A DNA stretch of 64,000 bases, from positions 62,001 to 126,000 of the forward strand of contig WACJ01000443.1 of assembly GCA_008973525.1 (NCBI GenBank), in the 5' to 3' direction. Source of the DNA: Stenopsyche tienmushanensis. Lineage: Eukaryota; Arthropoda; Insecta; Trichoptera; Stenopsychidae. A program made the position numbers and the translations under genes. The notes below the pieces were generated by a model, which saw only the letters and a program-made list of their open reading frames with translations, had not been told where the DNA came from and made no database searches. This document shows positions 38,001-48,000 of this stretch, piece after piece (the stretch's first letter is position 1; each line of letters opens with the position of its first letter).

Positions 38001-40338
38001 CCCCTGTGAAACGCCTGCCGTCACCGGTTTTCTTCTTCTCTCCCCGACGGCGTCTGCATAGATAAGTTCTCCTGTGCAGTTCTCCATTATACTTTTCTGC
38101 AGTGAACTGTTTATGGCTGCACTATGATGATGATGATACCTATTCTATAGATATAATTGATTAATTACCTTTTCATTTTGAAAAAAAAGTTATGGAAATA
38201 AGGCTTTGATTATTGAAATAAACTGTTTAATGATTGCATCAAATGGCACATATTTTGACAATGTTAGCTAATTATAATGTATATGATCCTTCCGTTATCT
38301 ATGCTCAATTTTTTTTTTGAATTGTGGGTGCTCATCTAGTTAATATTTTGTGATTCAATTTAAAATGTTAATTAAATCTTAAAGTTCACAAAGTGTGTTT
38401 TGAGTGAAATTTATTTAAGGTGATTTGTTTTTACAATTTTATTTAAAAATACATCTATTTTTACATCCAATTGTAAAATTAAAGTATGTAATAAAAAATG
38501 TTGAAAAATGTTATTGAGAATTTCACACCCCCATTATTTAAGTCCACTTATCCCAGAGCTTCCATTATTTTAATGTGATATTAAACTATAATAATAGTTA
38601 TGTACAAAAGAATATCATTTTTATACTTACACATAAAGATATGTTATTTATTTGTTTAAGCGTTAATTTTTTAGTTAACAAAATTTGAGTTGACTTTTAT
38701 CTAAAATTTTGTGTAAAATGAATTCATTTTTAAAATTAGCACAGTTACAATTACTCAAAAGATACCGGATTATATAAAGTTTATGTAACTTGATTTGATA
38801 GAGCACTTAATAAGCTTAAAAAATAATATGTTTACTACTGAGAACACAGAATAAGATATTTTTGAATTTGTGTAATATTAAAATTTGTATTTCTATAACT
38901 GGGAATTAACTACCATTATTATTGCTATTATAGAGTAGATTCCCGTTAGCATAATACAGTTATAGCCCAAACCACAAATGCATTTCTTTTATTAGTTATA
39001 CACATAATCAAGTGTTCTCAATCAAAATAAATTCATATAAAACATCCTATTTATCCATAAATAGCATCATAATAACAAAATTTACATTTTTTTCAGATCA
39101 AATAATGAAAATGTAAAAGAAAACATGTTCGATTTTTTAAACTTTGACGAAAATGACGATAAAGAGGATACAAAACATTCATTTTTTAAACCTCAAACTC
39201 AAAATTTCTGTAATCAAACTAATAATTCAAGTCTCGTAACAAGAAATAAGGATTTTAGCAATCAAATAATCAAGAATATGAACAGCATTACATCTCTTGC
39301 GATACCCGTACAAAGTGCATCGTCGACATTTTTGAAAGAAAACAACACCGAAGATAACAATTTACATTTCACATATGATACTTCATTAAAAAACGAATTA
39401 TTTTCATACAATGAACAATCTCACGACGAAAAAATTGAAGAAACTTTGCTAATAATAGAAAAGGCACTCTCAAGTCATTCTCCCAATACCATCGACAGCC
39501 ACTTGGAAGCGTATAATTTAAAGATCGATTCCGGTATCAAACCAAAACGCTCCTCAATATTCGATGACACGCTCACTATAAACAGCGACGATATTAAAAT
39601 GATATCTCCCGGCGCCAAGACGGAACACAAAACCAATCCGCATTTGGCCGATACATTAATTTTGTCTCCGACACAATTTTTCACCCCCGATGATAATACC
39701 GTTCCCAACGTAAATAATAACGAAGCGATGTCTTTAGAAGGTATACATATTTTTTTTCCTTCGTATTTTGAACAAAACATTCCAACACTTAATTTCGCTC
39801 CATCTGCATTACTAATCGATTGAAAATATTTTGTAGAATATTTTACGCCACCCAATTTTGACGAGCGTTCCGTCCGATTTTCTCCCACGAAGAAGGAGGC
39901 AAACGATGATGCGCACGCATGTAAAGATATAGATAATGCGGCTTTGGAACCGCCTAACGATTGGTACCTCTTCACAGACAGTTCGTTCGAATCGCTCATT
40001 GAAAAGAATTTAAATAAGACTGATTTGGTTATCTCAGGTGAATAAGCTGTTAAGTTGATTTTGTTTATGAACAGACCTGTGGAACCATTGAAACGATTTC
40101 CTACTCCAATTTAAGATAGCTTTTTCCTATGCATAATCCTTTTGTCAGATTTATATTTAATTTTCCAACATCACTGCCATACATTGCCGTAAATCCTTGA
40201 CCTTGTATTTTTGTTTTAAAAAATTGTATCCAATGTCAACGTTTTCTGAGATGGAATACAATTAATCGTCAATGTATTGTAGGTTTTTCATCAACTACAA
40301 AATCCACAAAAAGAAAATCTATCTTTGAAATTCATTAA
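20065..40338 (+). CDS. Rap1/TERF2IP-type Myb protein, 25 exons, about 1459 aa
   Basis: Exons: 20065-20072, 21003-21114, 21773-21888, 21964-22031, 22105-22530, 23480-23585, 23750-23884, 24275-24399, 24605-24716, 26151-26280, 26576-26679, 26764-26873, 27049-27153, 28110-28185, 28257-28361, 29392-29459, 29626-29699, 29800-29983, 30198-30432, 31044-31617, 32753-32840, 32919-33336, 39097-39740, 39837-40037, 40283-40338. Every junction is GT/AG and keeps phase, which is strong support for one gene. Residues about 8-70 form a Rap1-type Myb helix set: KKAIIRYLLKRNGFNEVKGR, KIWVELEESR, LKRSWQSLKEVYIKRIL. Rap1 (TERF2IP) binds telomeric partners in other animals. The N-terminal BRCT domain of vertebrate Rap1 is absent, and I see no C-terminal RCT domain. 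The rest is low-complexity, Ser/Asp/Lys-rich and probably disordered. Two internal duplications are described under findings. No name is given because only the Myb part is recognised. Confidence 0.75.
22531..23479. other. Intron 5 of the Rap1-Myb gene
   Basis: The stretch from about 22553 (TTAACCTTTTCGTTAGTG) to about 23083 (AAAAGGTTAA) has opposed TTAACCTTTT ends and may be a short TTAA-type MITE. The match covers only about ten bases at each end, so this is weak. Nothing else is recognised. Confidence 0.3.
25012..25190 (-). repeat. Foldback-type dispersed repeat, copy A (Rap1-Myb intron 9)
   Basis: Read in reverse, this matches 31915-32090 and 58055-58230 over about 170 bp, including GTTTTGATAATTAAGATACT and CTGTTCTGGAGTGGNGTCAT. 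A second block, CCTTTACAGCACAACTTTG to about 25450, matches 58715-58795 in the same strand. The family has no recognised coding capacity. Confidence 0.65.
25770..26060 (-). mobile_element. LINE ORF1 zinc-knuckle remnant
   Basis: The minus-strand frame at 25783-26046 opens with CRKPKNPDHLAKDC and then CLLC, a CCHC-like zinc knuckle with the usual C-x4/5-H-x4-C spacing slightly altered. A Gln/Ser/Lys-rich stretch follows. This is the form of the nucleic-acid-binding end of R1-clade LINE ORF1. It lies in intron 9 of the Rap1-Myb gene, about 110 bp before exon 10. No matching reverse transcriptase lies next to it. Confidence 0.45.
27219..27961 (-). mobile_element. pogo/Tigger-like transposon in Rap1-Myb intron 13
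   Basis: The 743-bp element starts CAGTAGAATCTCGATTATCC and ends with the reverse of CAGTAGAACCTCGATTATTA, flanked by TA on both sides (27217-27218, 27962-27963). Its minus strand at 27356-27571 encodes DIGDIAEAIEQISRYAECDE and FQILNVEEIIKEIS, a pattern found near the C-terminus of Tigger/jerky-type transposases. The frame is broken, so it is not functional. Confidence 0.78.
27986..28011. repeat. (AT)n microsatellite
   Basis: Thirteen uninterrupted AT units lie in intron 13 of the Rap1-Myb gene, just after the pogo-like element. Confidence 0.95.
28391..29336. mobile_element. piggyBac-type non-autonomous element in Rap1-Myb intron 15
   Basis: The left end is CCCTTTCCACTCGT after TTGA, and the right end is the reverse of CCCTTTCCACTAG before TTAA (29337-29340). 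The target site is TTAA with one change on the left. The end motif repeats in tandem just inside (CCACTCGTATGTCGA at about 28397 and 28440). From about 28492 it contains an ATCATCATCAT run and GTGCAGCCACAAACAGTCCA, a common insect retroposon 3' end that is also found reversed at about 38100-38140. So an older retroposon piece is carried inside it. Confidence 0.6.
31165..31401 (+). repeat. 39-residue coding repeat in exon 20 of the Rap1-Myb gene
   Basis: Units at about 31168-31284 and 31285-31401 (period 117 bp) encode VQSPPKVITTDVKQSFDTK and VQSSPKVIDTKVKQDLDAK, 14 of 19 residues identical. The repeat is in frame and in a disordered, phospho-site-rich stretch (SPP, SSP). Confidence 0.85.
31751..32587. 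mobile_element. hAT-like element in Rap1-Myb intron 20
   Basis: The left end CAGAGCTCCGCAACCTTTTA and the reversed right end CAGTGCTCCGCAACCGTTGT agree in 16 of 20 bases. The eight flanking bases (ATTTAGAG and ATTAAAAC) share five, consistent with an old 8-bp target duplication. No transposase is visible. It carries copy B of the foldback repeat at about 31915-32245. Confidence 0.6.
31915..32245 (+). repeat. Foldback-type dispersed repeat, copy B
   Basis: Nearly colinear with 58055-58390: CTTGAGAGTAGGCGTTTGTT, then the shared core, then ATTTATTGAGCTTGGTTCAT and CAAGCTTGTTACACGCTGC. It lies inside the hAT-like element, so the two may have moved together or this may have inserted into it. Confidence 0.7.
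34229..34883 (-). mobile_element. Mutator-like transposase C-terminal remnant
   Basis: Two minus-strand frames, 34620-34883 then 34229-34582, read in the order of a transposase-derived protein common in arthropod genomes. The first has KNLGGKGKLTRGFDEKAQYM. The second has IQPIYEDLSKDELLRCLGGH, then TQNGDENYNWTVWRLAPKHL. That group usually shows GKGKLT, YxxLSxxELLxxCLxGxTQNxNES and WxxxPK, and is annotated as Mutator-like. The frame break and missing front part show it is dead. Family name is from memory. Confidence 0.55.
37280..38140 (-). mobile_element. R1-clade LINE reverse-transcriptase remnant
   Basis: Minus-strand frames give VTAGVSQGSILGPALWNVMY and LLRTPLMDGAKMV, then RYANDIAFLVNAKSTE, followed downstream by LARLMSNIGGPKTNRR. 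These are RT motifs of R1-like LINEs: GVPQGSxLGPxLWN, YADD (here YAND) and the R1-type MPNIGGP region. The catalytic YADD has lost one Asp and the frames are shifted. On its upstream side an ATC-type repeat (about 38130) marks the junction. Confidence 0.75.
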
Positions 40339-40737
40339 AAAGGCAGTCGGAAAATATTTACAGGTAAATAATTGGACCTTTTAAAATATTGTGATAATGT
40401 ATTGAATTTATAAATTTTTTGTCAAGGATACCAATAAATAAAATTATTATATTGTATTTTGTTTTTTCCTGGTATTTAATTTTTTTTAAATCGAGACACA
40501 TTTGATAGAAAATTAAGGTTGAATGCCAATAATTAGTTGAGAGAGATAAAGTTCTCCGTAATCTCTAAAACTATTGAAGATAATTGTCAATCTTTATTTG
40601 TAAATTGTTCTCAATATTTTGGCTTAGCATTGTTCGTTGTTAAATATTTTCTACACTCATTGATATTCCATTTTTTAAAATACTTTTGATATCGTTAAGA
40701 AATATACACTTTCATTTAAAATACTGCCAAAATAGTT

Positions 40738-40761
40738 AGGGTAGGGAAATTTCCCTACCCT
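40738..40761. repeat. Perfect 24-bp palindrome
   Basis: AGGGTAGGGAAA followed by its exact reverse complement, with no loop. It lies 400 bp after the Rap1-Myb stop codon. Confidence 0.95.
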
Positions 40762-41649
40762 TCTTATCAAGATGGTCGCAAAAGTCCCCTTTGATACGTT
40801 CATCCAGATAGCCTGCTGGGGGAGCATTCTAAATAAAACTCGGAGGTCAATTTAAGATATTTATGGCTGTTTTTTTTCGCATTGCCTACGTACACATGTG
40901 CTCTTTTAAATTAACTGAAACAAAGGTTTCTCATGACATTTTTAAATGAGACGTGATGCATTACGAGCTTTTGAAACCTAATGAAAATATCGATTCAAAA
41001 CTGAAGCAGATTTTTTTTTAAACAGTTGCCATTTTGTAATTTTTATTTGAGTTAGGGACTATAGTGACATCTTTACTAATTATGAATTATATTATTGGAA
41101 AGAGAAAATCTACACAGAACAATGATGACATTGACATTGGGTATACTATTTCTTCCGAAGAAGAGAGCGATTTTGAATCACTAAGAAAATCGCAACGGTA
41201 ATTATCATACAGCGATGATAGTTTGTAATTAAAATAATTGGCTGGCTGATAGTCTGGCATTTGAGGTGCCAAATGTCAGACATGCTTATTATTTTACCAA
41301 TGATGCAAGACGTCCTTGAAATGTTTACCAAAAATATTATTTTTTGATTGCCATATTGTTTTCTTGTTAACTTTTTTTATGCGATTTTGGATACATTTTA
41401 TACAACTGTTTCAAAGTTATGCGGTTTTTAAAATCCATGGAACGCATCTTTTTTTCTATGTAAGTCATAGCTTTTTTTGTGCGATTTTCCGCAGAACGCG
41501 TATCCTGCGCAAAAAAAAGGTTTAAGTGTATATTTTTTCTAAAGTAAAATATATATGGGCTTGTGAATAGTTAAATTCTTCCAATAATCTCAGTCTTTCG
41601 CGTCCATGTTGTGTTATTGTATATACAAACTGAATGTGTTTGTCTCGAG

Positions 41650-41802
41650 TACACTTGGGTCTGTTTTTATGCGATTTTGAAGTTATGCAGTTTCCAAAAA
41701 TAATGGAACCTATCCCTCAATTTTCTATAAGTCTTTTTTAATGCGATTTTTTTATATGCGACTCCCCGTTGAAATATCGCATAAAAACAGACCCAAGTAT
41801 AC
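41650..41802. mobile_element. MITE with 26-bp inverted ends
   Basis: Left end ACACTTGGGTCTGTTTTTAT-GCGAT, right end its reverse with one change over 26 bases (41775-41800). TA-like flanks suggest a Tc1/mariner/pogo relative. The internal text TATGCGATTTTGAAGTTATG is partly repeated in an older truncated copy at about 41376-41515. Confidence 0.8.
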
Positions 41803-42000
41803 ATGAAAACAAATAAGGATTAACACCAAAAAAAATATAAGTTCAAAAATAAAAAAAACTGGTTTGCTTTTAATAATAATTTTTATGAACTAAAAAAATG
41901 AGGTAATATGTAGGACAATATTAAATTTGTATATATAATTTAGATTAAAAATTAGAGCACAAGATGCTATTAATTAAATTACCATACAATATTCAATGAT

Positions 42001-45000
42001 CTAAATCTTCTTTCGAGCAGAATATTTTTTGACCGAATCAGTATTGAGACTTGATGTATTTTTTTCTTCTTTCTTAATTCTAGCAGGTAGTTTTTTGATA
42101 CTGGTAGTTGGTTTTTTATTATCTTCTAATTGATCTAAATGTCCTGGGCTGGTACTACGTATAAGTCTAGATTTTTGTCTAGCATCTACCAAATTAATTG
42201 TATTCTTCGATTTAGCGTTTGACATAATTGAATTACTTCTTGTGGATCGAGTGTTATTTTCACTTAATAAACTTTTTTTGGTTGTTGTTTTTGGTGCGGG
42301 CGTTTTATCCGCCTTGATATTGAATTCAAAAATTTTGTCAGGTGTTTTTTTTGATTCTTTGATAGGTTTTTCATCATCTTCAAGATTTAATTTAATAATA
42401 GGCCTAACAAATTCAGGTACATCCATTTCAAGATTGCTATCAAGATTTTTTACAATATTTCTTCTTATTTTATTTGTTTGCGCGGGTAGTTTGAAGTGTT
42501 TTGTATTGCATGGTGTTTTGAAGACATGGCTGTTTGATACATTTTTTTCTGGGGTCAATTGTAATTTTTCAGCAAAGTCTACGTCCAATTCGTTCAATTG
42601 CTTCAACAACGATTTATCATCTTCTAGTAATATTTTAGACTGCATTAAAAATATTTTTTGTTCATAAATATTTTGCTTTAAAAGATAACTAATGAGCGTA
42701 CAAGGGGAATATAAATTGATTGCCTGCTCATTTAAAGATTCTGCCTTGGCATAATCATTTTCAGTTATTGAATAAAAACTGCAGTCAATCAACAATCTAA
42801 TTTCCGTGCAAAGAAATACTTTGTGAAAATGGTATTCGGAAATTCGATCACAATTGAAATTTACAATATCAATTACGTGAACATCAATTATATATTTGAT
42901 TCTAGTATTTAAATAATCCGCCAATTTTAATCCTCCATTAAAAAAACTACGAGCAACACTCAGTTCGCCTGTTTTGAAGAAAAACTGAGCTTTAATATGA
43001 TTAATTCCTAAGGTTAAATTGAAGAATCTAATGTTTGTGCATTTTTTGCACTTGCATGAATGCTTATGATCAATAAAAGATGGCATTATAAAAGGTGACG
43101 ATTGAAAAACTGGCGATCCACCAAAATTTTCAATACAATATTTATCGGAAGGCGCGTCCAATACTTCTTCAAATTGCTTCAAAGATTGAATAGAATTTTC
43201 ATGATTTGATACGTTGATTTTTGGGGCCGAGTATGAATGCTTCATAACGCCGACGTTCGATTGAAAGCTTTGATTGTTAGACGCACTTTCATTATAATCT
43301 TCCATTATATAATTTATCGCATCGAGTTTCACCTAAAATGTAACCATATTAATTAGCAACATAAAATATACAAAATCTAGAATTTATAAGCAAGATTTTT
43401 TACTTTGCAATCGTCGAATTTCTCCGATCCAAGATCTATATCGGCAAGTATGAGTAAAACCTCTGCTGTTAATCTTGGAAGAAATAGACGCTGTACAGTA
43501 ACGAGTAAGCTGCGTAGAATACTACGACTGCGCCTTGGAAGACCCAATGCTAAAGATAGTTTTCCCGCTTGCAGTCCGCTTTCAATCCATAAACGTAAGA
43601 TGGCCAATGAATGTCGATTACACCGACCTACTGCAAATGAAAACATATCAACGATGAATTTTACAACCTACATTATCTAAATAATTTGCGAACACATCAT
43701 TGAGCATATTTAAAACATACCTGATGTAAAAAATTCTGAACATTCAACGTGTTCGTTCACAGTATTAGTGAGAAGCCCGATACAATCATATGTTCGATGT
43801 TGAACTATGTTTGTAGAGATTTATAAAATGCGATTGTACTCCAATCAGTTTTACATATGACAATTTCATATCGTCAATGATATTTCCATTTATCACATAG
43901 TTTTGCATTATTTGATTGTGAACGGATGTCAATATCACCAAACCCTTTTCCTTTGAGTCAGAATTGAAATAGTAGGTCTAAAACACAAAAAAAATCATAC
44001 CTTTATATAAAAACTATTTCATCTTTATATATAATACAAGGGGAATTCAAATATAACCAGGAATTTGTCTGTACTAATTCATTGCTGATATATAAAAATA
44101 CAAATGGAGTATCTTATTTGCAACATAGTAACTTTCATTAGAAAAAAAATCCTTCAGATAGGACACCACAACCGTGCTGACAGAATGAATAGAATCTAAG
44201 GAGGAGCGACCTCCAGTCTAGCTCCTGTTAACCATTTCTTCGCTTTTCGCATTGTGTCTTCACATGTCACACAGGATCTCCACAAATTTGGGGGTGATTA
44301 GGAGAGCTACATCATCAACGAAGGTGACCATTATAGTGCCTTTCATTAGTGGTATCCACAGCAGGCCATTGTACATTACGTTCCACAGAGCAGGATTCGA
44401 GTATAGACCCCTGTGGAACGCCCGCCATAACACTAGTATTCGTTTGTGAAGGTAGCTCTCCACCATTCTAACAAGTTATGGTGGAGCGTCAATTTTGTTC
44501 AAGGATCTTGGGGATCAAATGCCATCTGGCTGAATTTTAATGCGTTCGTCTACTAATTAATTTTTAAGATTTACACGAGTCATGCATAGATTTTTGTTTC
44601 AAAAATCAAACAGGTATCCAATCGAATTAGTTTTTATTTAGAGATAAAAATATATTTATGGCAACGAGGTCTAATGGTCATGGAATGATTCCGCAACCAA
44701 GAATATGCCCTGTGGAATGATTCCATGACCCAATAACACGTTTGAAAATCCAATTTACTTACAGCTAAATTCAACAAATATAGAAGTACGTAGTTCATCA
44801 TGTTATTGTCTTTGGCGTTATTATCTGATAAAACATCTTTTGCTATTTTGTTGGCATTTTCTATGAGTTTGGATATATTATCATTTTGAAGATATAAATG
44901 TCCAATAATAAAACTTACAGTTTGAAGTATACCGATTCTAGAAGCAGAAAAATATTATAAAACTCGCATAAAATAATTAATTATCATGAAGAACAATTAA

Positions 45001-48000
45001 ATTCTTACTTATTGTTAGTGAGGATGGAAAATGTATAGGCAGTATCCACAGCTTGTAATGCGTGTATGTCAAAACCCCGAAGCGAAAGAGTTTGAACAAC
45101 AAAATCCATTATTTCCATGGTTTTATCCAAATATAATTTTAGTTCAGTATTCAATATGCTATTTTTAAAAACGTTTGAATCTAACGGGAAGAAATAATAA
45201 TAAGCAATATTATTTTTTTACGATGCACACAAAAAATATATTTTTAAAACATACCTTTTTTACGCGTAATTTGATTCCATATTTCAAGTGCTTTTAAAAG
45301 CAAAGAAACAATCTCGTCTTCGGTCGATAATGTAAGAGATTGATGCGTAGGTGCAATATCACAAGTATCATCCGGATGAGCTATATGATGTGGAGGTTTA
45401 TTAGGTGTCATTGTGCACAATAATTGCATGGGCGGGTCTTTATTAATTTTTTCATGTAGAACAGATTCATATATGGCTCTGAGTGAATTGCCATATAATA
45501 TTTTTACAAAATCCATATCATCTGACGATATATCAACATCTGAATCCTGAAGATATGTAAAGTTTATCAAAAATGTAAAATATGCTCGTAAGAAATATAA
45601 TTTTTTGACTTACGTTAATCAATGATTCTAAAATGTTGTTAGTAAATTTGACAAAATCCATCAAATATGAGTTATGCAGTTTGCTCGTTTGTGTGCCAAT
45701 AAGAGTAACAGCTTTACCGCAATAAATTCCAAAATCTGAAATATAAAAAGAAATCATTTGAGTCCTGCATAGTATTTTAATAAAGCTGTGTAATATGTAA
45801 TATTTACCTATTTTTTTATGAGCATTTTTTACATCAGCAAATTTATATAATTCGTGAATTGATTTGCATATTCCAACAATGGGTATTGTTGAAAACCATA
45901 AGGATGCATAGTATTCCAACTCTTCTACTAAAAGTTTCCTGTAAATGTTTATTTAAAAAATACATTTAGTAAGAATGCGAAAAAAATTAAAATGTAATCT
46001 AATTTTAATTTTTCATATATATCAATTAACCAAAAACGTTTCCAAGGTCTTTAATAATTTTAGCAAATAATATTTTAGATTAGACTTTAAATTACTTTTT
46101 ATTTTGGTTCAGTAAGTCAGTAAGTGCCATTTTCAAAGTTGCAACACAAACGCTCCTTAAAATATGCTATTTCGCTTTCACACGGAACGTAGAATATGGT
46201 AAGAAAGAATATGCGGAAGAAGCGGTGCTGGATAATAAATTTCTAATTCAAACAAAAATATTTTAAAAACCTACCGAATACCGAAAAAACCATGATTTAT
46301 TCTCAAAAGGAAAACAGAATTAAATAACGATTTAAAGTCCCATCCAAAATATTACGTGCCCTTTTGGTTTTGCATTTTTTTCTGAAAGACCTTGGTTAAA
46401 TTCAATATACGAGGGTAGTCTCAGAAGTATCCAACCTAATAAAACAAAAAAAATCCCAGCAATGTTCAATAGCATCAACGCCCCTGTTTATTGTGAGAAC
46501 CGTCAAGCTCCTCAAAATAGCCATCAACTCACTTCATTGTTGCTAAATATTTTACCACTGAGCAATGTTTTCAAGTTTGGAAAAAGAAGATAAGGGGGAG
46601 GGGGGCTAAATCTGGCGAAAAGGGCGTATGAGGAAGAAATGATCGAACTTTAACTCATTGATTTTGGCCACCGCGATATCAGATGTGTGGATAATAATGG
46701 ATGCCAAATGAAGCCGTTTTTTCTCAACTTCATCATTCAAAAGTTGAAATAAGTTTGCATAATTCTTGCTGTAGATTGCTTTTCCTTTTTGAAGATAATT
46801 AATAATTGAACCTCTGGGGCAAAGATGTGGAGAAGAAGTGCGCGAAAGCAACCTCGTCAGTTTTAGAGTTAGGTATGCAAGTCACCCTGTGCTGCGTACC
46901 CATAAAGGGGTGTGTTGCACTGCTAATTACAGAACTTGGTGGAGTCTGTGTCAAAGGTATCACCACTATCCTCAACAGCCTAATGAATACAGGGGAGAAC
47001 TTTAGGCTGTTCAATCGGCGATTCATTTCTGTGGCTAGGTACTACAAATAACCAAACCGATACAAGTACCATGAGGAAAGTGTAGCCCCTGCAGTCCGTC
47101 ATCTGTCACAGTCCCCTTCACCTTTGGGTGCACATTCTACTGGTTTTCCTGCGGAAACCTCACCTACCCTGGAGGACGCGGAGCAAAAGGGGTGGGTGCC
47201 TGGACGCTCTGCGTGTAGCGTTTCCCATGGAGTTAAAGAACAGTGAATGAAAGTCTCTGTGTGGCTAGTCCGGGGTAATCCGAAACAGACCATGCAGGTC
47301 GTATTAAAGACCCTCCAATCCTGTTAGTCGCTGTCTGTCCTCTGTTTCTATTCCTTTGTCTCAGGTGTAAAGTGATGGACCGATTTTTCATCCAAGATGC
47401 AAAAACTTTCTCACAATGCTGTTTTTGTTCCATTGTGAGCAAACTCGGCACTCATTTCGCGCACACCTTTCTCATGTCCAAATTTTCAGTCAATACGCGA
47501 TGTATATCATTTTTTGAAATGTCTACCATGTCTGATAGCTCGCGCACTTTTAGTTGACAGTCATCCAATACCATTTTGTGGATTTTCTTCAGAATTTCTG
47601 GCATGGTCACCCTGTTTAATCGACTACAGCAAAGTTCGTCTTGGCAGCTCGTACTGTCTTTTTTAAACGCTGACATCCAGTATTTTACTGTTGTAAACAT
47701 AGGAGAAGACTCCTCCAGAATAGAATCTAGTCCAGCTTTGCTTTAATGTTGGACTGAAACCTCACAAATAAAACTATTGTATCACATAACGATGACCAAT
47801 TTTGTCCATGTTTACGAATTCACTGAGAATGTTCACTATTGATGACTACCAAACAAATACTAAACAACGTAGTGTCTTCAAACTTGAATAGTAATTCTTT
47901 TTAAACAACAACCGCTATCTATACATCAGGGCGGGTACTTCTGGACTACCTCATAACTAAGCATACTTGCTTTGTGAATTTAAACTTAGTTTAAAATCGG

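Larger units (their letters stand above)
33337..39096. other. Intron 22 of the Rap1-Myb gene, 5.8 kb
   Basis: The largest intron here. It holds a Mutator-like fragment (34229-34883) and an R1-clade LINE fragment (about 37280-38140). The remainder is AT-rich with no coding exon seen. The flanking exons join in phase 2 without loss. Confidence 0.6.
40339..42000. other. Intergenic DNA between two convergent genes
   Basis: Contains a 24-bp palindrome at 40738-40761 and two related MITE copies (about 41376-41515 and 41650-41802). A short plus frame near 41081-41202 contains SSEEESDFESL and may be a transposase N-terminal scrap. No exon of either neighbour was found here, in particular no separase protease motifs. 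Confidence 0.5.

Noticed and set aside
43812..43860. A 50-bp intron (GTAAAACTG...CATAG) in exon 9 of the separase-like gene as the explanation of the TGA
   Set aside because: Splicing it out gives a frame that stops soon after; only a one-base shift restores the conserved-looking frame.
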